Positions 21,863 through 28,377 of a stretch of DNA of 40,852 bases are shown here, piece by piece. Under the pieces are notes generated by a model, which searched no databases, was not told the origin of the DNA, and worked only from the letters and a program-made list of their open reading frames with translations. The translations under genes were made by a program, and so were the position numbers. The stretch comes from a virus, in IMG/VR virus record IMGVR_UViG_3300006793_005160, positions 1-40,852 of that record; one strand, written 5' to 3'. Each line of letters begins with the position of its first letter. The first letter of the stretch is position 1.

Positions 21863-22677
21863 GGCCAACTCACATCTGGCGGTAAGCTCATTAATATTGC
21901 TTCCATGTTGCCGCCTGTTTTAAAACCAAACTTAGTACCACGATCATATAATAAGTTAAACTCTACATATCGCCCACGTTTGATCTTTTGTATATCTTTA
22001 TGTTCGTCTGTGTAGTTGTTGTTCATATAGTTAATTGCAGTTGTTCTCACAACATCTGCAAACTTTATACCCAAACGTTCTACAAATTTAAAGTCCATGT
22101 CTTTAGGATCGTAATATTCAAAGAACAATCCTCCAATGCCTCTTGTTTCTTTTCTATGTGGCAAATAAAAGTATTCATCACAGGCTTTACTAAACTTGTC
22201 GTACCAAGTTGCATCATACAAATCACAGACCTTTTTAAGCTCTCTATGATACCCAATCTTGAATGTTTCATTATCCAAGCAGGGTGTTAGATCCATACCA
22301 CCACCAAACCATTCTTTCTCGTGTGTTTTAAGATATCTTGTATTAAAGTGCATTGCAGGTACCCAAGGATTTGTAGGGTGTAATACTACACTTATACCTG
22401 TGGCATAATACTGTCTATTATCATCAGTTGTACCAGGAATCTCTTTTGCAAATCTAGGATCAAACTCTCCTGTTACACAAGAATAATTTACTGTACCTTT
22501 TTCAAATACATTTCCACGTATAACTTTGTGTGTTTGTGTCCAGCCTTCTCTGCTAGAATGTCCACCTTCTTCCATTTTAATAGGATCGTTGGGTGTGAAT
22601 CTTGCTTCTACTTCATTTATGTTATCTTCTATGATTTGTGCAAGTTGTGCAAACCATTCAGTATACATTGTATTCAT
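21859..22677 (-). CDS. hemF: Aerobic coproporphyrinogen-III oxidase
   Basis: 272 residues from the ATG at 22677 (MNTMYTEWFAQLAQII), against about 300 in E. coli. The frame stays open to 22740, but that stretch holds a hairpin and matches no family sequence. O2-dependent decarboxylation of coproporphyrinogen III to protoporphyrinogen IX. Landmarks: GTVNYSCVTGEF, FATGIS-type YATGISVVLHPTNPWVP, HFNTRYL, EWFGGGMDLTP, DEYFYLPHRKETRGIGG, and RGRYVEFNLLYDRGTKFGF with KTGGNMEAILMSLPP. First gene of the operon; TTAAATAC is 4 bases before this ATG and there is no Shine-Dalgarno. Its stop overlaps the peptide start. Confidence 0.93.
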   Translation of the reverse strand: MNTMYTEWFAQLAQIIEDNINEVEARFTPNDPIKMEEGGHSSREGWTQTHKVIRGNVFEKGTVNYSCVTGEFDPRFAKEIPGTTDDNRQYYATGISVVLHPTNPWVPAMHFNTRYLKTHEKEWFGGGMDLTPCLDNETFKIGYHRELKKVCDLYDATWYDKFSKACDEYFYLPHRKETRGIGGLFFEYYDPKDMDFKFVERLGIKFADVVRTTAINYMNNNYTDEHKDIQKIKRGRYVEFNLLYDRGTKFGFKTGGNMEAILMSLPPDVSWP

Positions 22678-22681
22678 GGCA

Positions 22682-22689
22682 GTATTTAA
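22682..22689 (-). promoter_or_regulatory. Late-type motif TTAAATAC before hemF
   Basis: On the minus strand TTAAATAC ends 4 bases before the ATG at 22677. The same spacing occurs before the hemA unit (12311-12318). Confidence 0.45.
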
Positions 22690-22703
22690 GTTGCACTCAA
22701 AAG

Positions 22704-22729
22704 AAAAGGTAGCAACCTGGCTACCCTTT
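22704..22729 (-). terminator. Likely terminator upstream of hemF (minus strand)
   Basis: Minus strand AAAGGGTAGC-CAGGTT-GCTACCTTTT forms a 10-pair stem (one G-U) with a 6-base loop and a T-rich run after it. It would end transcripts from the gene at 22832-23101 before hemF begins. Confidence 0.6.
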
Positions 22730-22831
22730 CTCCACTTCAAATGTAATGTTCCTATTATCTGTGGCTATGCCGTTCTATATATAATCTTCATCCCATAATT
22801 AGGAAATTATTCTGTTGTGTGCATTAATTTT

Positions 22832-23101
22832 CTATTTTGAAGTCCCTGTTACGAATTTGTAAAACTCCTCGGCTGTTTCTAAAACTTCTTTAGAACCTGG
22901 AATTTCTGGCATATCGACTTTGTTAAGTACTTGTCCAGTTTTTTCGTCACGCTTTGCAGATACTTCCCAACCCATCCACTTGTTTGAATATTCAAACTCT
23001 GTAAATGCTTTGGCCATGTCTAGCACTTCTGTGCGAATTTCGTAACCGTTTTTATTGAATTGCACTTTAGGTAGTGCATCTTTGATTTTGTCTAATGACA
23101 T
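22832..23101 (-). CDS. Conserved small phage protein, 89 aa
   Basis: MSLDKIKDALPKVQFNKNGYE, EVLDMAKAF, KWMGWEVSAKRDEKTGQVL and IPGSKEVLETAEEFYKFV resemble a small protein I recall from marine T4-like phages. Soluble, helical. AAGGAG precedes the ATG, and a sigma70-type promoter lies at 23144-23172. Single-gene unit ended by the hairpin at 22704-22729. Function unknown. Confidence 0.8.
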   Translation of the reverse strand: MSLDKIKDALPKVQFNKNGYEIRTEVLDMAKAFTEFEYSNKWMGWEVSAKRDEKTGQVLNKVDMPEIPGSKEVLETAEEFYKFVTGTSK

Positions 23102-23143
23102 TTTACTTCTCCTTGTGTGTGTTGTGTGTTATGCTACATTAAT

Positions 23144-23172
23144 AATGTAACACTATTATTTACCTTTGTCAA
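23144..23172 (-). promoter_or_regulatory. Sigma70-type promoter, minus strand
   Basis: TTGACA (23167-23172), 17-base spacer, TACATT (23144-23149) on the minus strand, serving the gene at 22832-23101. Confidence 0.7.
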
Positions 23173-23258
23173 CGCACTTAATGATTTTTCTTTTCCAAAC
23201 ACCTGCGTTGTAGGTGCCGCAAACCATTTATGGTGTTTTTACTCTGATCTCCATGCAC

Positions 23259-23266
23259 CTAAATAT
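23259..23266 (+). promoter_or_regulatory. T4-late-type promoter, CTAAATAT
   Basis: CTAAATAT 54 bases before the ATG at 23321. Between 23173 and 23258 I see no other feature except a possible 23-codon minus ORF that I do not accept. Confidence 0.4.
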
Positions 23267-23320
23267 TACACTGACTTCAACGCTTGAGTGTTGTCAGGAA
23301 ACAAGAAGGAGATAACCAAT

Positions 23321-23554
23321 ATGGAAATCTTAAATAAAGTAAAGGGTTGGGCGAGTGCAATTACCGAAGTAGGTGTTTCACTTATTTCATTAGCAATCGT
23401 TCTTGAAATCCTATTCAACGGACAGAACATTCCGTTCTGGCCAAACATCAGCGTAGTAGACAACATCACTGGAATGATAACAGCGTTATCAGCACAGGGC
23501 TTAGTTGGGTTAGTAGCTGTATGGGTGTTATATCATATCTATAATCGCAAATAA
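23321..23554 (+). CDS. Small two-span membrane protein, holin-like
   Basis: Start at 23321 (MEILNKVKGWASAITEVG) is set by AAGGAGA upstream; the frame is open further back. 77 residues with two hydrophobic segments (about 13-31 and 55-72) and a basic C-terminal tail (YNRK). Size and topology suit a holin or similar small phage membrane protein; a related protein is known to me from marine T4-like phages. It has a late-type promoter and a strong terminator. The holin role is inference. Confidence 0.7.
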   Translation: MEILNKVKGWASAITEVGVSLISLAIVLEILFNGQNIPFWPNISVVDNITGMITALSAQGLVGLVAVWVLYHIYNRK

Positions 23555-23579
23555 AAATATTTCATAACACAAAGAAGTT

Positions 23580-23618
23580 ATGGCAGAGCCGTCTTGGCGG
23601 ACAGCTCTGTCATTTTTT
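23580..23618 (+). terminator. Rho-independent terminator
   Basis: ATGGCAGAGC / GCTCTGTCAT stem (10 pairs, one G-T) with a 14-base loop, followed by six T. It ends the gene at 23321-23554. Confidence 0.8.
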
Positions 23619-23817
23619 ATTTTACTTTCAAATTCGATGGATTATATTGTTCACCATTATAACCTGGATATGTTTTATCTTCAACTCCAAAGTTACAACT
23701 AGCAACAATTAATAAAAATGCAATAGCGGTATAAGTTGTACGTTTCGACCACAGTATGAAATTAGCAAACGCTTTCTCAGCCTGTGCTTGAGCCGTCGCC
23801 CTTACATCACTTTCCAT
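23617..23817 (-). CDS. Small membrane-anchored protein, 66 aa
   Basis: Polar N terminus (MESDVRATAQAQAEKAF), then a helix at about 29-42 ending in SCN; the VASC could be read as a lipobox, but it sits far from the N terminus, so a simple anchor is more likely. C-terminal part is polar with PGYNGEQYNPSN. Last gene of the minus-strand DUF1127 cluster; start overlaps the 15-codon micro-ORF. Confidence 0.65.
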   Translation of the reverse strand: MESDVRATAQAQAEKAFANFILWSKRTTYTAIAFLLIVASCNFGVEDKTYPGYNGEQYNPSNLKVK

Positions 23818-23854
23818 TAATCCATTCAGCTTCGTCTTCGGTGTACGGCCACAT
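23807..23854 (-). CDS. 15-residue micro-ORF
   Basis: Encodes MWPYTEDEAEWINGK. Its start shares one base with the upstream stop (TAATG) and its stop lies inside the start region of the next gene (overlap 11 bases), exactly filling the gap between two coupled genes. Translation is plausible from this packing alone; no function is known. It is acidic and Trp-containing. Confidence 0.45.
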   Translation of the reverse strand: MWPYTEDEAEWINGK

Positions 23855-24102
23855 TATGCATGTCCTTTCCAAAATGCTACAGACTTTCCTCTAAAGTAAT
23901 GATCACCAGGCTCGTAATTTGATTTGGCTTTTCTTACTCTTTCTAGTCTTTCGATTGCTTTACGCTTGACAGTTTGTAGATGTCTTTGCTCTTTAAGTAA
24001 GTCCGCTGATAGATCTGGTCTACCTTGCAGACGCATTAAGTTTGCTGCTCTACCGTATCCAGCAATTTCTAAATTGTTATACAGTTTTCTTAGCAGTAAC
24101 AT
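23854..24102 (-). CDS. Small basic helical protein, DUF1127-cluster member
   Basis: 82 residues; ATG at 24102 is chosen for GGAG 8 bases upstream (a GTG at 24105 adds one residue). Contains a YGRAANLMRLQGRPDLSADLL segment that is like the RARAANELARMGYYDQAKKLM segment of the gene just upstream, so the two may be related. Middle is Lys/Arg-rich (VKRKAIERLERVRKAK). Function unknown; part of a five-gene coupled run. Confidence 0.65.
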   Translation of the reverse strand: MLLLRKLYNNLEIAGYGRAANLMRLQGRPDLSADLLKEQRHLQTVKRKAIERLERVRKAKSNYEPGDHYFRGKSVAFWKGHA

Positions 24103-24292
24103 CACTTCTCTCCGTCATTAGTTTTTTAGCCTGATCGTAGTATCCCATACGAGCAAGTTCATTAGCAGCTCTAGCACGACCTGCTGTTTCGCCAAAGGCA
24201 ATTGTACCAATCCAAAATGCAAACAAAGCATTTCTGATAATGGTACAAAGTTTACATGTAAAGTTCCATGTAGTTTGTGTTATCGCAGTCAT
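24077..24292 (-). CDS. Small membrane protein with GRARAANELARMG motif
   Basis: Start at 24292 shares a base with the upstream stop (TAATG). 71 residues: N-terminal helix segment (about 10-35, WNFTCKLCTIIRNALFAFWIG), then GRARAANELARMGYYDQAKKLM, which resembles the short helical unit that accompanies DUF1127-type proteins in alphaproteobacteria. Overlaps the next gene by 26 bases. Family assignment is tentative. Confidence 0.6.
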   Translation of the reverse strand: MTAITQTTWNFTCKLCTIIRNALFAFWIGTIAFGETAGRARAANELARMGYYDQAKKLMTERSDVTAKKTV

Positions 24293-24552
24293 TATACCCA
24301 TCCTCTTAAATTCTTATTTGTAGTTGCAGTCATTCTCTTATCTCGGAATGTACCTCTAGCAATACTTTCGATGTCGCTACGGTAAATCCCTAAATCTTTT
24401 AGTTCATGATCTGTAAGGTTGCGTAATTCTCTACGAGTTCTTGCAATCATAGCCTTGCGGGCTCTGTTGCGTCTCCATTGTCTAACTAAATCCACAAGTC
24501 CTTCTAAAGCATCTTGTAGCAAGTGTGATACTGTCATAATTGCTTGTGTCAT
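24292..24552 (-). CDS. DUF1127 family protein
   Basis: 86 residues. Residues about 38-70 match DUF1127 (YjiS-like): RTRRELRNLTDHELKDLGIYRSDIE follows the family pattern L-x-x-L-(S/T)-D-x-E-L-x-D-L-G-I-x-R-S-D-I, written here with the hallmark DLG-x-x-R-SDI. In alphaproteobacteria short DUF1127 proteins are small Arg-rich regulators, some linked to RNA turnover and phosphate or stress responses. A phage copy could reprogram host RNA metabolism. Start shares a base with the upstream stop (TAATG). Confidence 0.8.
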   Translation of the reverse strand: MTQAIMTVSHLLQDALEGLVDLVRQWRRNRARKAMIARTRRELRNLTDHELKDLGIYRSDIESIARGTFRDKRMTATTNKNLRGWV

Positions 24553-24731
24553 TAGTTCTTCACTCCCATTCTAGGACCGCGTCCTTCGTGGGTCATCATA
24601 TAGTGATAAGCATATTGCCAATCACTTCCGTACTCAGTTTTGGCGTAAGTGAGCATCTCTTTTTCGAAAGCCCTAGTTGGGCTTGGGTTTCCAAGTAAAC
24701 TCACAAGGCCGTTGAATAGCATTGTTGCCAT
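24552..24731 (-). CDS. Small protein leading the DUF1127 cluster, 59 aa
   Basis: MATMLFNGLVSLLGNPSP, then AFEKEMLTYAKTEYGSDWQY and a HEGRGPRM tail. AAGGAG 8 bases before the ATG, so this is the first, well-started gene of a minus-strand run of six coupled genes (24731 down to 23617) joined by TAATG and similar overlaps. EYGSDWQYAYHYM suggests a compact helical protein. Family not recognised. Confidence 0.65.
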   Translation of the reverse strand: MATMLFNGLVSLLGNPSPTRAFEKEMLTYAKTEYGSDWQYAYHYMMTHEGRGPRMGVKN

Positions 24732-24734
24732 TTT

Positions 24735-24926
24735 TCTTCTCCTTGGTTAAGTTTTGTGGATGCTTGAGGAAAGCAATACCCCGGAACTTCCCCGGCGGTG
24801 CGTGAACCTTTGGTCCCCGTCAATCACTTGTAAGGCATGGACAATGCCCCAGTCTTTCCTGGTGTCTGTATGTATATTTTGACAACTTTGAGGGTTTCGA
24901 TCGCCACCCTGCGCTTTTGTCACCTG
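24735..24926 (-). promoter_or_regulatory. Long structured leader of the DUF1127 cluster
   Basis: About 190 bases without a gene, transcribed from the late-type box at 24927-24934. Paired elements: AGGAAAG (24767-24773) with CTTTCCT (24854-24860), hairpin GGCAT/ATGCC (24834-24848), hairpin GGACC-AAA-GGTTC on the minus strand (24804-24816), AGGGT with ACCCT (24891-24895 with 24906-24910), and TGACAA with TTGTCA (24880-24885 with 24917-24922). One helix pairs by G-U only on the minus strand, which fits transcription in that direction. It matches no riboswitch or tmRNA I can name. Confidence 0.5.
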
Positions 24927-24934
24927 TATTTATA
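24927..24934 (-). promoter_or_regulatory. Late-type promoter TATAAATA, minus strand
   Basis: Perfect TATAAATA on the minus strand, followed by CAGG, about 195 bases before the ATG at 24731. The stretch 24935-25037 holds a GC-rich inverted segment with a TTTTTGC/GCAAAAA pair (about 24994-25019) and nothing else I can identify. Confidence 0.55.
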
Positions 24935-25037
24935 TAATAGTACAGTATTACTGCCCTAATTAGAGCGGATTTTCATGCAAGGCTGTCATGCTATTTTTGC
25001 AACAGTCCGCCGCAAAAAAGTTGACAGATTAAAGTTC

Positions 25038-25066
25038 TTGACACTCGCAAATCATTGTTGTATAAT
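25038..25066 (+). promoter_or_regulatory. Consensus sigma70-type promoter
   Basis: TTGACA (25038-25043), 17-base spacer, TATAAT (25061-25066): a perfect early-type promoter, followed by the late-type GTAAATAC at 25082. Another TTGACA lies at 25021. Confidence 0.85.
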
Positions 25067-25081
25067 TTGTTACATAAAAGG

Positions 25082-25089
25082 GTAAATAC
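25082..25089 (+). promoter_or_regulatory. T4-late-type promoter, GTAAATAC
   Basis: GTAAATAC 24 bases before the ATG at 25114. Confidence 0.5.
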
Positions 25090-25113
25090 AGTTAGTAATT
25101 TTAGGAAAACACG

Positions 25114-25374
25114 ATGAAAATTAAAACAAGGTCTATTTTACAAGAATTAAACGAAATTGCAGATCGCAGAGATACAGAATCTCTGATCCAAAGTCGTGCA
25201 ACTAATATTATTAACTCAGCAATTAATTTAATAGAATCTATGCATAAGCATTACGATCAAACAACAGCTATTGAGCTGGAGCGTAGATTTATCAATTCTA
25301 TAAAAGGCGCGGATTCTTCTAAGTTCGATAGAGGAATTAAACGGGTCGTTGAATCAAAGAAACGAGAACGCTAA
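25114..25374 (+). CDS. Conserved small T4-like phage protein, 86 aa
   Basis: MKIKTRSILQELNEIADRRD start, then NIINSAINLIESM and LERRFINSIKG, ending in a KFDRGIKRVVESKKRER basic tail; the pattern resembles a helical protein I recall from marine T4-like phages. The basic tail suggests nucleic-acid or virion contact. Both a sigma70-type and a late-type promoter precede it. Confidence 0.8.
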   Translation: MKIKTRSILQELNEIADRRDTESLIQSRATNIINSAINLIESMHKHYDQTTAIELERRFINSIKGADSSKFDRGIKRVVESKKRER

Positions 25375-25375
25375 C

Positions 25376-26152
25376 ATGACACTACTTTTAGAAGGTGGCA
25401 ACATATTTAAAGATGCGGAAGGTAAGCCAGTAACCGTAAGGGTTGCAAAGAGCGATGTATTACCAACTGTACAATGGTTAGAAGGAATAACAAACTTAGA
25501 ACTCACAGACAATATGTTAGGTACAACTGGTAAGAAAGATACCAGTGGCGATTTAGATCTTGCAGTAGATGTTTCAAGTACAACAAAAGCAGACTTAGAG
25601 GCTACGCTTCTTGCTTGGGTACAAGATAACATCGGCGGCGAGGTAAACGCTAAAGAGTGGATACGTAAGTCAGGCATCAACGTACACTTTAAAACTCCAA
25701 TCAAAGGGGATGATTCAAACGGCTTTGTGCAAACAGACTTTATGTTTGGTGATCCAGATTGGATGAAGTTCAGCCTGCAGGGAAGTGGACCAAACTCACC
25801 TTATAAAGGTATGCATCGACACATCCTCCTTTCCAGCATAGCAAAAACCAAGGGTATGAAATGGTCAGCAAATGAAGGGCTAAAAGATAGAGAAACTAAC
25901 GAATTGGTATCACAAGACCCCAACCAAATCGCTAAAGTCCTATTAGGGCAAACAGCAACACCATCAACACTTGAATCAGTAGAGTCAATTGTTAACTTTA
26001 TTAAGAAGTTACCAAACTACGATGAACTTGTTGCAGACGCTGTTGAAGCCTTTGCAAGAGACGGTTTAGAATTACCGGACAATAAGCAAGTCGAAACTTA
26101 CCAAGCGGATCACAATGCTTGGATGCGTAAAATGATAGACATCGTAAAATGA
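25376..26152 (+). CDS. Nucleotidyltransferase-fold phage protein
   Basis: Start at 25376 (MTLLLEGGNIF), one base after the previous stop, is preferred over an upstream codon inside that gene. LGTTGKKDTSGDLDLAVDVSS (about 52-72) looks like the GS-x-(K)-x-SGDLD-x-A/D loop of polymerase-beta-type nucleotidyltransferases, and QTDFMF (about 118-123) could be the third acidic residue. The fold transfers nucleotides to RNA, protein or small molecules; target unknown. The C-terminal part is helical. Coupled to the next gene by ATGA. Confidence 0.65.
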   Translation: MTLLLEGGNIFKDAEGKPVTVRVAKSDVLPTVQWLEGITNLELTDNMLGTTGKKDTSGDLDLAVDVSSTTKADLEATLLAWVQDNIGGEVNAKEWIRKSGINVHFKTPIKGDDSNGFVQTDFMFGDPDWMKFSLQGSGPNSPYKGMHRHILLSSIAKTKGMKWSANEGLKDRETNELVSQDPNQIAKVLLGQTATPSTLESVESIVNFIKKLPNYDELVADAVEAFARDGLELPDNKQVETYQADHNAWMRKMIDIVK

Positions 26153-26298
26153 AAATAAGCGAGGTTGTAGACATACGCTATTCGATAGCTGACAAACTTT
26201 CTAAGATGCATAAAGTAGGTCCTGTGTATGGCAAGAAGAACTTAAATGTGCCACACGCAACATACGTAGATAAAACTAAGAAGAAGAAAAAAGCATGA
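26149..26298 (+). CDS. Small basic phage protein, 49 aa
   Basis: Encodes MKISEVVDIRYSIADKLSKM, then HKVGPVYGKKNLNVPHATYV and a KTKKKKKA end. Start and stop overlap both neighbours as ATGA (26149-26152 and 26295-26298). Its N terminus mirrors the gene at 3137 (MKIAEVLDTR) and its Lys-rich tail suggests DNA or capsid-interior contact. Family recognised only as a small T4-like phage protein. Confidence 0.75.
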   Translation: MKISEVVDIRYSIADKLSKMHKVGPVYGKKNLNVPHATYVDKTKKKKKA

Positions 26299-27407
26299 GA
26301 GCATTTGAATTTTTAACAGAAGCTGTATTAGTAGAAGCCGTAGGTAGAGAGTTTAATCACTTAGAAGACCTAGTGTTTACTAATCCATCTGATGGTGCTA
26401 AACGTGCAGTTGATATCTTAAAGAGCATGGAGCAAGATGCTAGTGATGTTGCAGTTAAATGGGACGGTAATCCAACAGTGTATTGGGGACGTGAAGATGA
26501 CGGCCAGTTTAGATTAGTTGGAAAAAATAATTGGGGTAAGGAAGAAGGTAAGTCTAACTCAGCTGATGAATTAGAAAAGTTTATCAACAGTAGAGGTAAA
26601 GGTGAAGAATGGAGACCTAAGTTTGCAAAAGATATGGCAAGCCTATGGCCAATATTTGAAGCAGCGACTCCACCGGACTTCAAAGGTTACATGTATGGCG
26701 ACTTACTATACCATCCAGGTAAACCATATCAAGGCAGTGACGGAGCAATAAGTTTTACTCCTAATCAAACTACATACAATGTTAAAGCACAAAGTGACAT
26801 TGGACGTAAAGTAGGCAAAAGTAAAGTTGGTGTTGCAGCACATTCAGCATATGAATACTTTGGCGATAAGTCAGGCACACCTATTGAAGATGTAAAACAA
26901 TTTAATGGCACAGCAGATCTTTTAGTTTTAGGACAACAGTATGTAAGCAAGGCGCCGCCAGTAAATGCAGACAACTTAGGCAACATAGAAAAGGTAGCAA
27001 ATCAAGAACAAGCAAACATTGCTAAGTTCTTTGAGAAGCGTCCTGGACTAAGTGATATCAGCGATATCATGTACACATTTGTAAATCAAATGAGTAGAGC
27101 TAAAAAATTAGATGACTTAAAAGTAGAAAGTTTCCTCAATTGGCTTCAAAATTCAAAGGTTTCCGCCAATAAACAAGCAAAGATTATAAGTATTATAGAC
27201 AGTAGTAAGCAAACTGCAACAAACATATTTTTCCTTGTTACAGAGCTTATGAAAGCCAAGAATGAAGTAATTGCAGAGCTTGATAAAGCAGAAGGTGATG
27301 TAGTTGCTACAACAGGTGGCAAGCCAGGAGGCGAAGGCTTTGTTAAGACTAGAGACAAAGTTAAGTTAGTTCCACGTGATAGATGGACGCCTTTTAGAGC
27401 AGATTAA
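26295..27407 (+). CDS. Divergent ligase-like adenylyltransferase (DUF6267-like)
   Basis: 370 residues. KWDGNPTVYWGR (Lys55) resembles ligase motif I (K-x-D-G), and at the far end GEGFVKTRDKVKLV (346-359) resembles motifs IV and V (EG-h-V-h-K ... h-K-h-V). Between them GDLLYHPGK and FTPNQTTYNVKA sit where motifs III and IIIa would lie. So it is probably a covalent nucleotidyltransferase of the RNA/DNA ligase superfamily with unknown substrate. The N terminus MRAFEFLTEA is like a T4 capsid-targeting sequence, so it may be packed in the head. ATGA-coupled upstream. Confidence 0.65.
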   Translation: MRAFEFLTEAVLVEAVGREFNHLEDLVFTNPSDGAKRAVDILKSMEQDASDVAVKWDGNPTVYWGREDDGQFRLVGKNNWGKEEGKSNSADELEKFINSRGKGEEWRPKFAKDMASLWPIFEAATPPDFKGYMYGDLLYHPGKPYQGSDGAISFTPNQTTYNVKAQSDIGRKVGKSKVGVAAHSAYEYFGDKSGTPIEDVKQFNGTADLLVLGQQYVSKAPPVNADNLGNIEKVANQEQANIAKFFEKRPGLSDISDIMYTFVNQMSRAKKLDDLKVESFLNWLQNSKVSANKQAKIISIIDSSKQTATNIFFLVTELMKAKNEVIAELDKAEGDVVATTGGKPGGEGFVKTRDKVKLVPRDRWTPFRAD

Positions 27408-27457
27408 GCGTTTTTAGTCAAAAATCCCCCCAAAACCCATAAGTTTTTACCCAAAAG

Positions 27458-27465
27458 ATAAATAA
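27458..27465 (+). promoter_or_regulatory. T4-late-type promoter, ATAAATAA
   Basis: ATAAATAA 60 bases before the ATG at 27526. Confidence 0.5.
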
Positions 27466-27483
27466 GAGTGTAAGAAAAAAGCC

Positions 27484-27500
27484 GGTCCCTGAGCGGGATC
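27484..27500 (+). promoter_or_regulatory. 5' leader hairpin
   Basis: GGTCCC-TGAGC-GGGATC forms a 6-pair hairpin (one G-U) between the late-type promoter and the AGGAG of the next gene; it could stabilise the message. Confidence 0.45.
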
Positions 27501-27525
27501 ATTTAATAATCGAGGAGATAATATT

Positions 27526-27900
27526 ATGGCAGATCTATCAAACGGAAGCTCAGTATTCCAAACTTATAACAACGCCGGAACAGGTGTTGCAGAACTAGGT
27601 GATAACAAATTACCAGCAAACGGTGATACTAACGGTATTGCAGGTTTAACTAGAGTTATCAAATTAGCTAAATCATCTATTACAGATGCAGAAATCCAAG
27701 CAGCTTTAGACTACATCCAAGCTGGTGACGTTTCAGGAACTAACGACGCAAACACAGTTGTTGGTTTAGACAAAAACACTAACGATGCATTCGTAGTTGT
27801 ACAAGGAACAGGCGTAATGACAGCAGGTTCTAACTACGGTACAGGTTCAACTGGTGTTACTATGTCAATTGAAGCTACAATTCCAGGAATTTCTGGCTAA
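27526..27900 (+). CDS. Probable abundant virion protein, 124 aa
   Basis: Ala/Gly/Thr/Asn-rich, beta-type and without Lys clusters (MADLSNGSSVFQTYNNAG, then GDTNGIAGLTRVIKLAKSS and ATIPGISG at the end). Regular codon choice, a 60-base leader with a hairpin, a strong AGGAG site and an excellent terminator point to high late expression, so a capsid-decoration or tail protein is likely. No family recognised, so this is inference. It is the only gene of its transcription unit. Confidence 0.7.
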   Translation: MADLSNGSSVFQTYNNAGTGVAELGDNKLPANGDTNGIAGLTRVIKLAKSSITDAEIQAALDYIQAGDVSGTNDANTVVGLDKNTNDAFVVVQGTGVMTAGSNYGTGSTGVTMSIEATIPGISG

Positions 27901-27918
27901 TAGTTTTTAAACTGATGA

Positions 27919-27949
27919 AAGGGTGTCAGTTCGCTGGCACCCTTTTTTT
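27919..27949 (+). terminator. Strong rho-independent terminator (TTCG tetraloop)
   Basis: GGGTGTCAG-TTCG-CTGGCACCC, nine pairs (one G-U) capped by a UUCG loop, flanked by AA and followed by seven T. Confidence 0.95.
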
Positions 27950-27956
27950 ATGGTTA

Positions 27957-27964
27957 CTAAATAT
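27957..27964 (+). promoter_or_regulatory. T4-late-type motif CTAAATAT next to the start
   Basis: CTAAATAT ends 5 bases before the ATG at 27970; no usable Shine-Dalgarno lies between, so a leaderless message is likely. Confidence 0.45.
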
Positions 27965-27969
27965 GAGTA

Positions 27970-28347
27970 ATGATCAGATACAAAGTAGAAACGACAGTAG
28001 ACATTACTCGCGCCAATCCAGATAGGGACGACACCAACTCTCTCCGACACGGTCAGCAATCAAACTTCAACGCCCTTGTCCAAGGGATAGAGTTAAGAGC
28101 TTTATGTACTTGGGAAGAAGAACCTGTTATGATAGAGTACAAGGATGTTGACACCAAATGGTACTGGTCATTTTATGTAGAAAGACAAGATGTTTTTTTA
28201 AAAGGTGACGATCGAGTTGGTTTGCTTAAAGATGATTTACAAAGTATTCCAATTATTAGTAACCTAAATAATAATGTTAAATTTAAGCAAAACTGTTTTA
28301 TAACAAGTGGACCTAATTGTAACATATGGCTTAACACTGCCGATTAA
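27970..28347 (+). CDS. Conserved T4-like phage protein, 125 aa
   Basis: MIRYKVETTVDITRANPDR, QSNFNALVQGIELR, then WYWSFYVERQDVF and LLKDDLQSIPII resemble a conserved marine T4-like phage protein of unknown function. Soluble, beta-rich. Expressed from the CTAAATAT motif directly before the ATG. Confidence 0.8.
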   Translation: MIRYKVETTVDITRANPDRDDTNSLRHGQQSNFNALVQGIELRALCTWEEEPVMIEYKDVDTKWYWSFYVERQDVFLKGDDRVGLLKDDLQSIPIISNLNNNVKFKQNCFITSGPNCNIWLNTAD

Positions 28348-28377
28348 GTGTAGACTGAATTCTCAGCCAACCAGCGA

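Noticed and set aside
22678-22740. Longer hemF start at 22740
   Set aside because: The extra 21 codons span a terminator-like hairpin and match no HemF sequence; the ATG at 22677 fits the family start.
23156-23227. 23-codon minus-strand ORF (MVCGTYNAGVWKRKIIKCVDKGK region)
   Set aside because: It overlaps the promoter of the next minus gene and has no clear ribosome site or coupling, so support is too weak.
24735-24926. tmRNA, RNase P or a known riboswitch
   Set aside because: Short matches (for example GAGGAAAG and ATTGACGGGG) exist, but no conserved core of these RNAs is complete.
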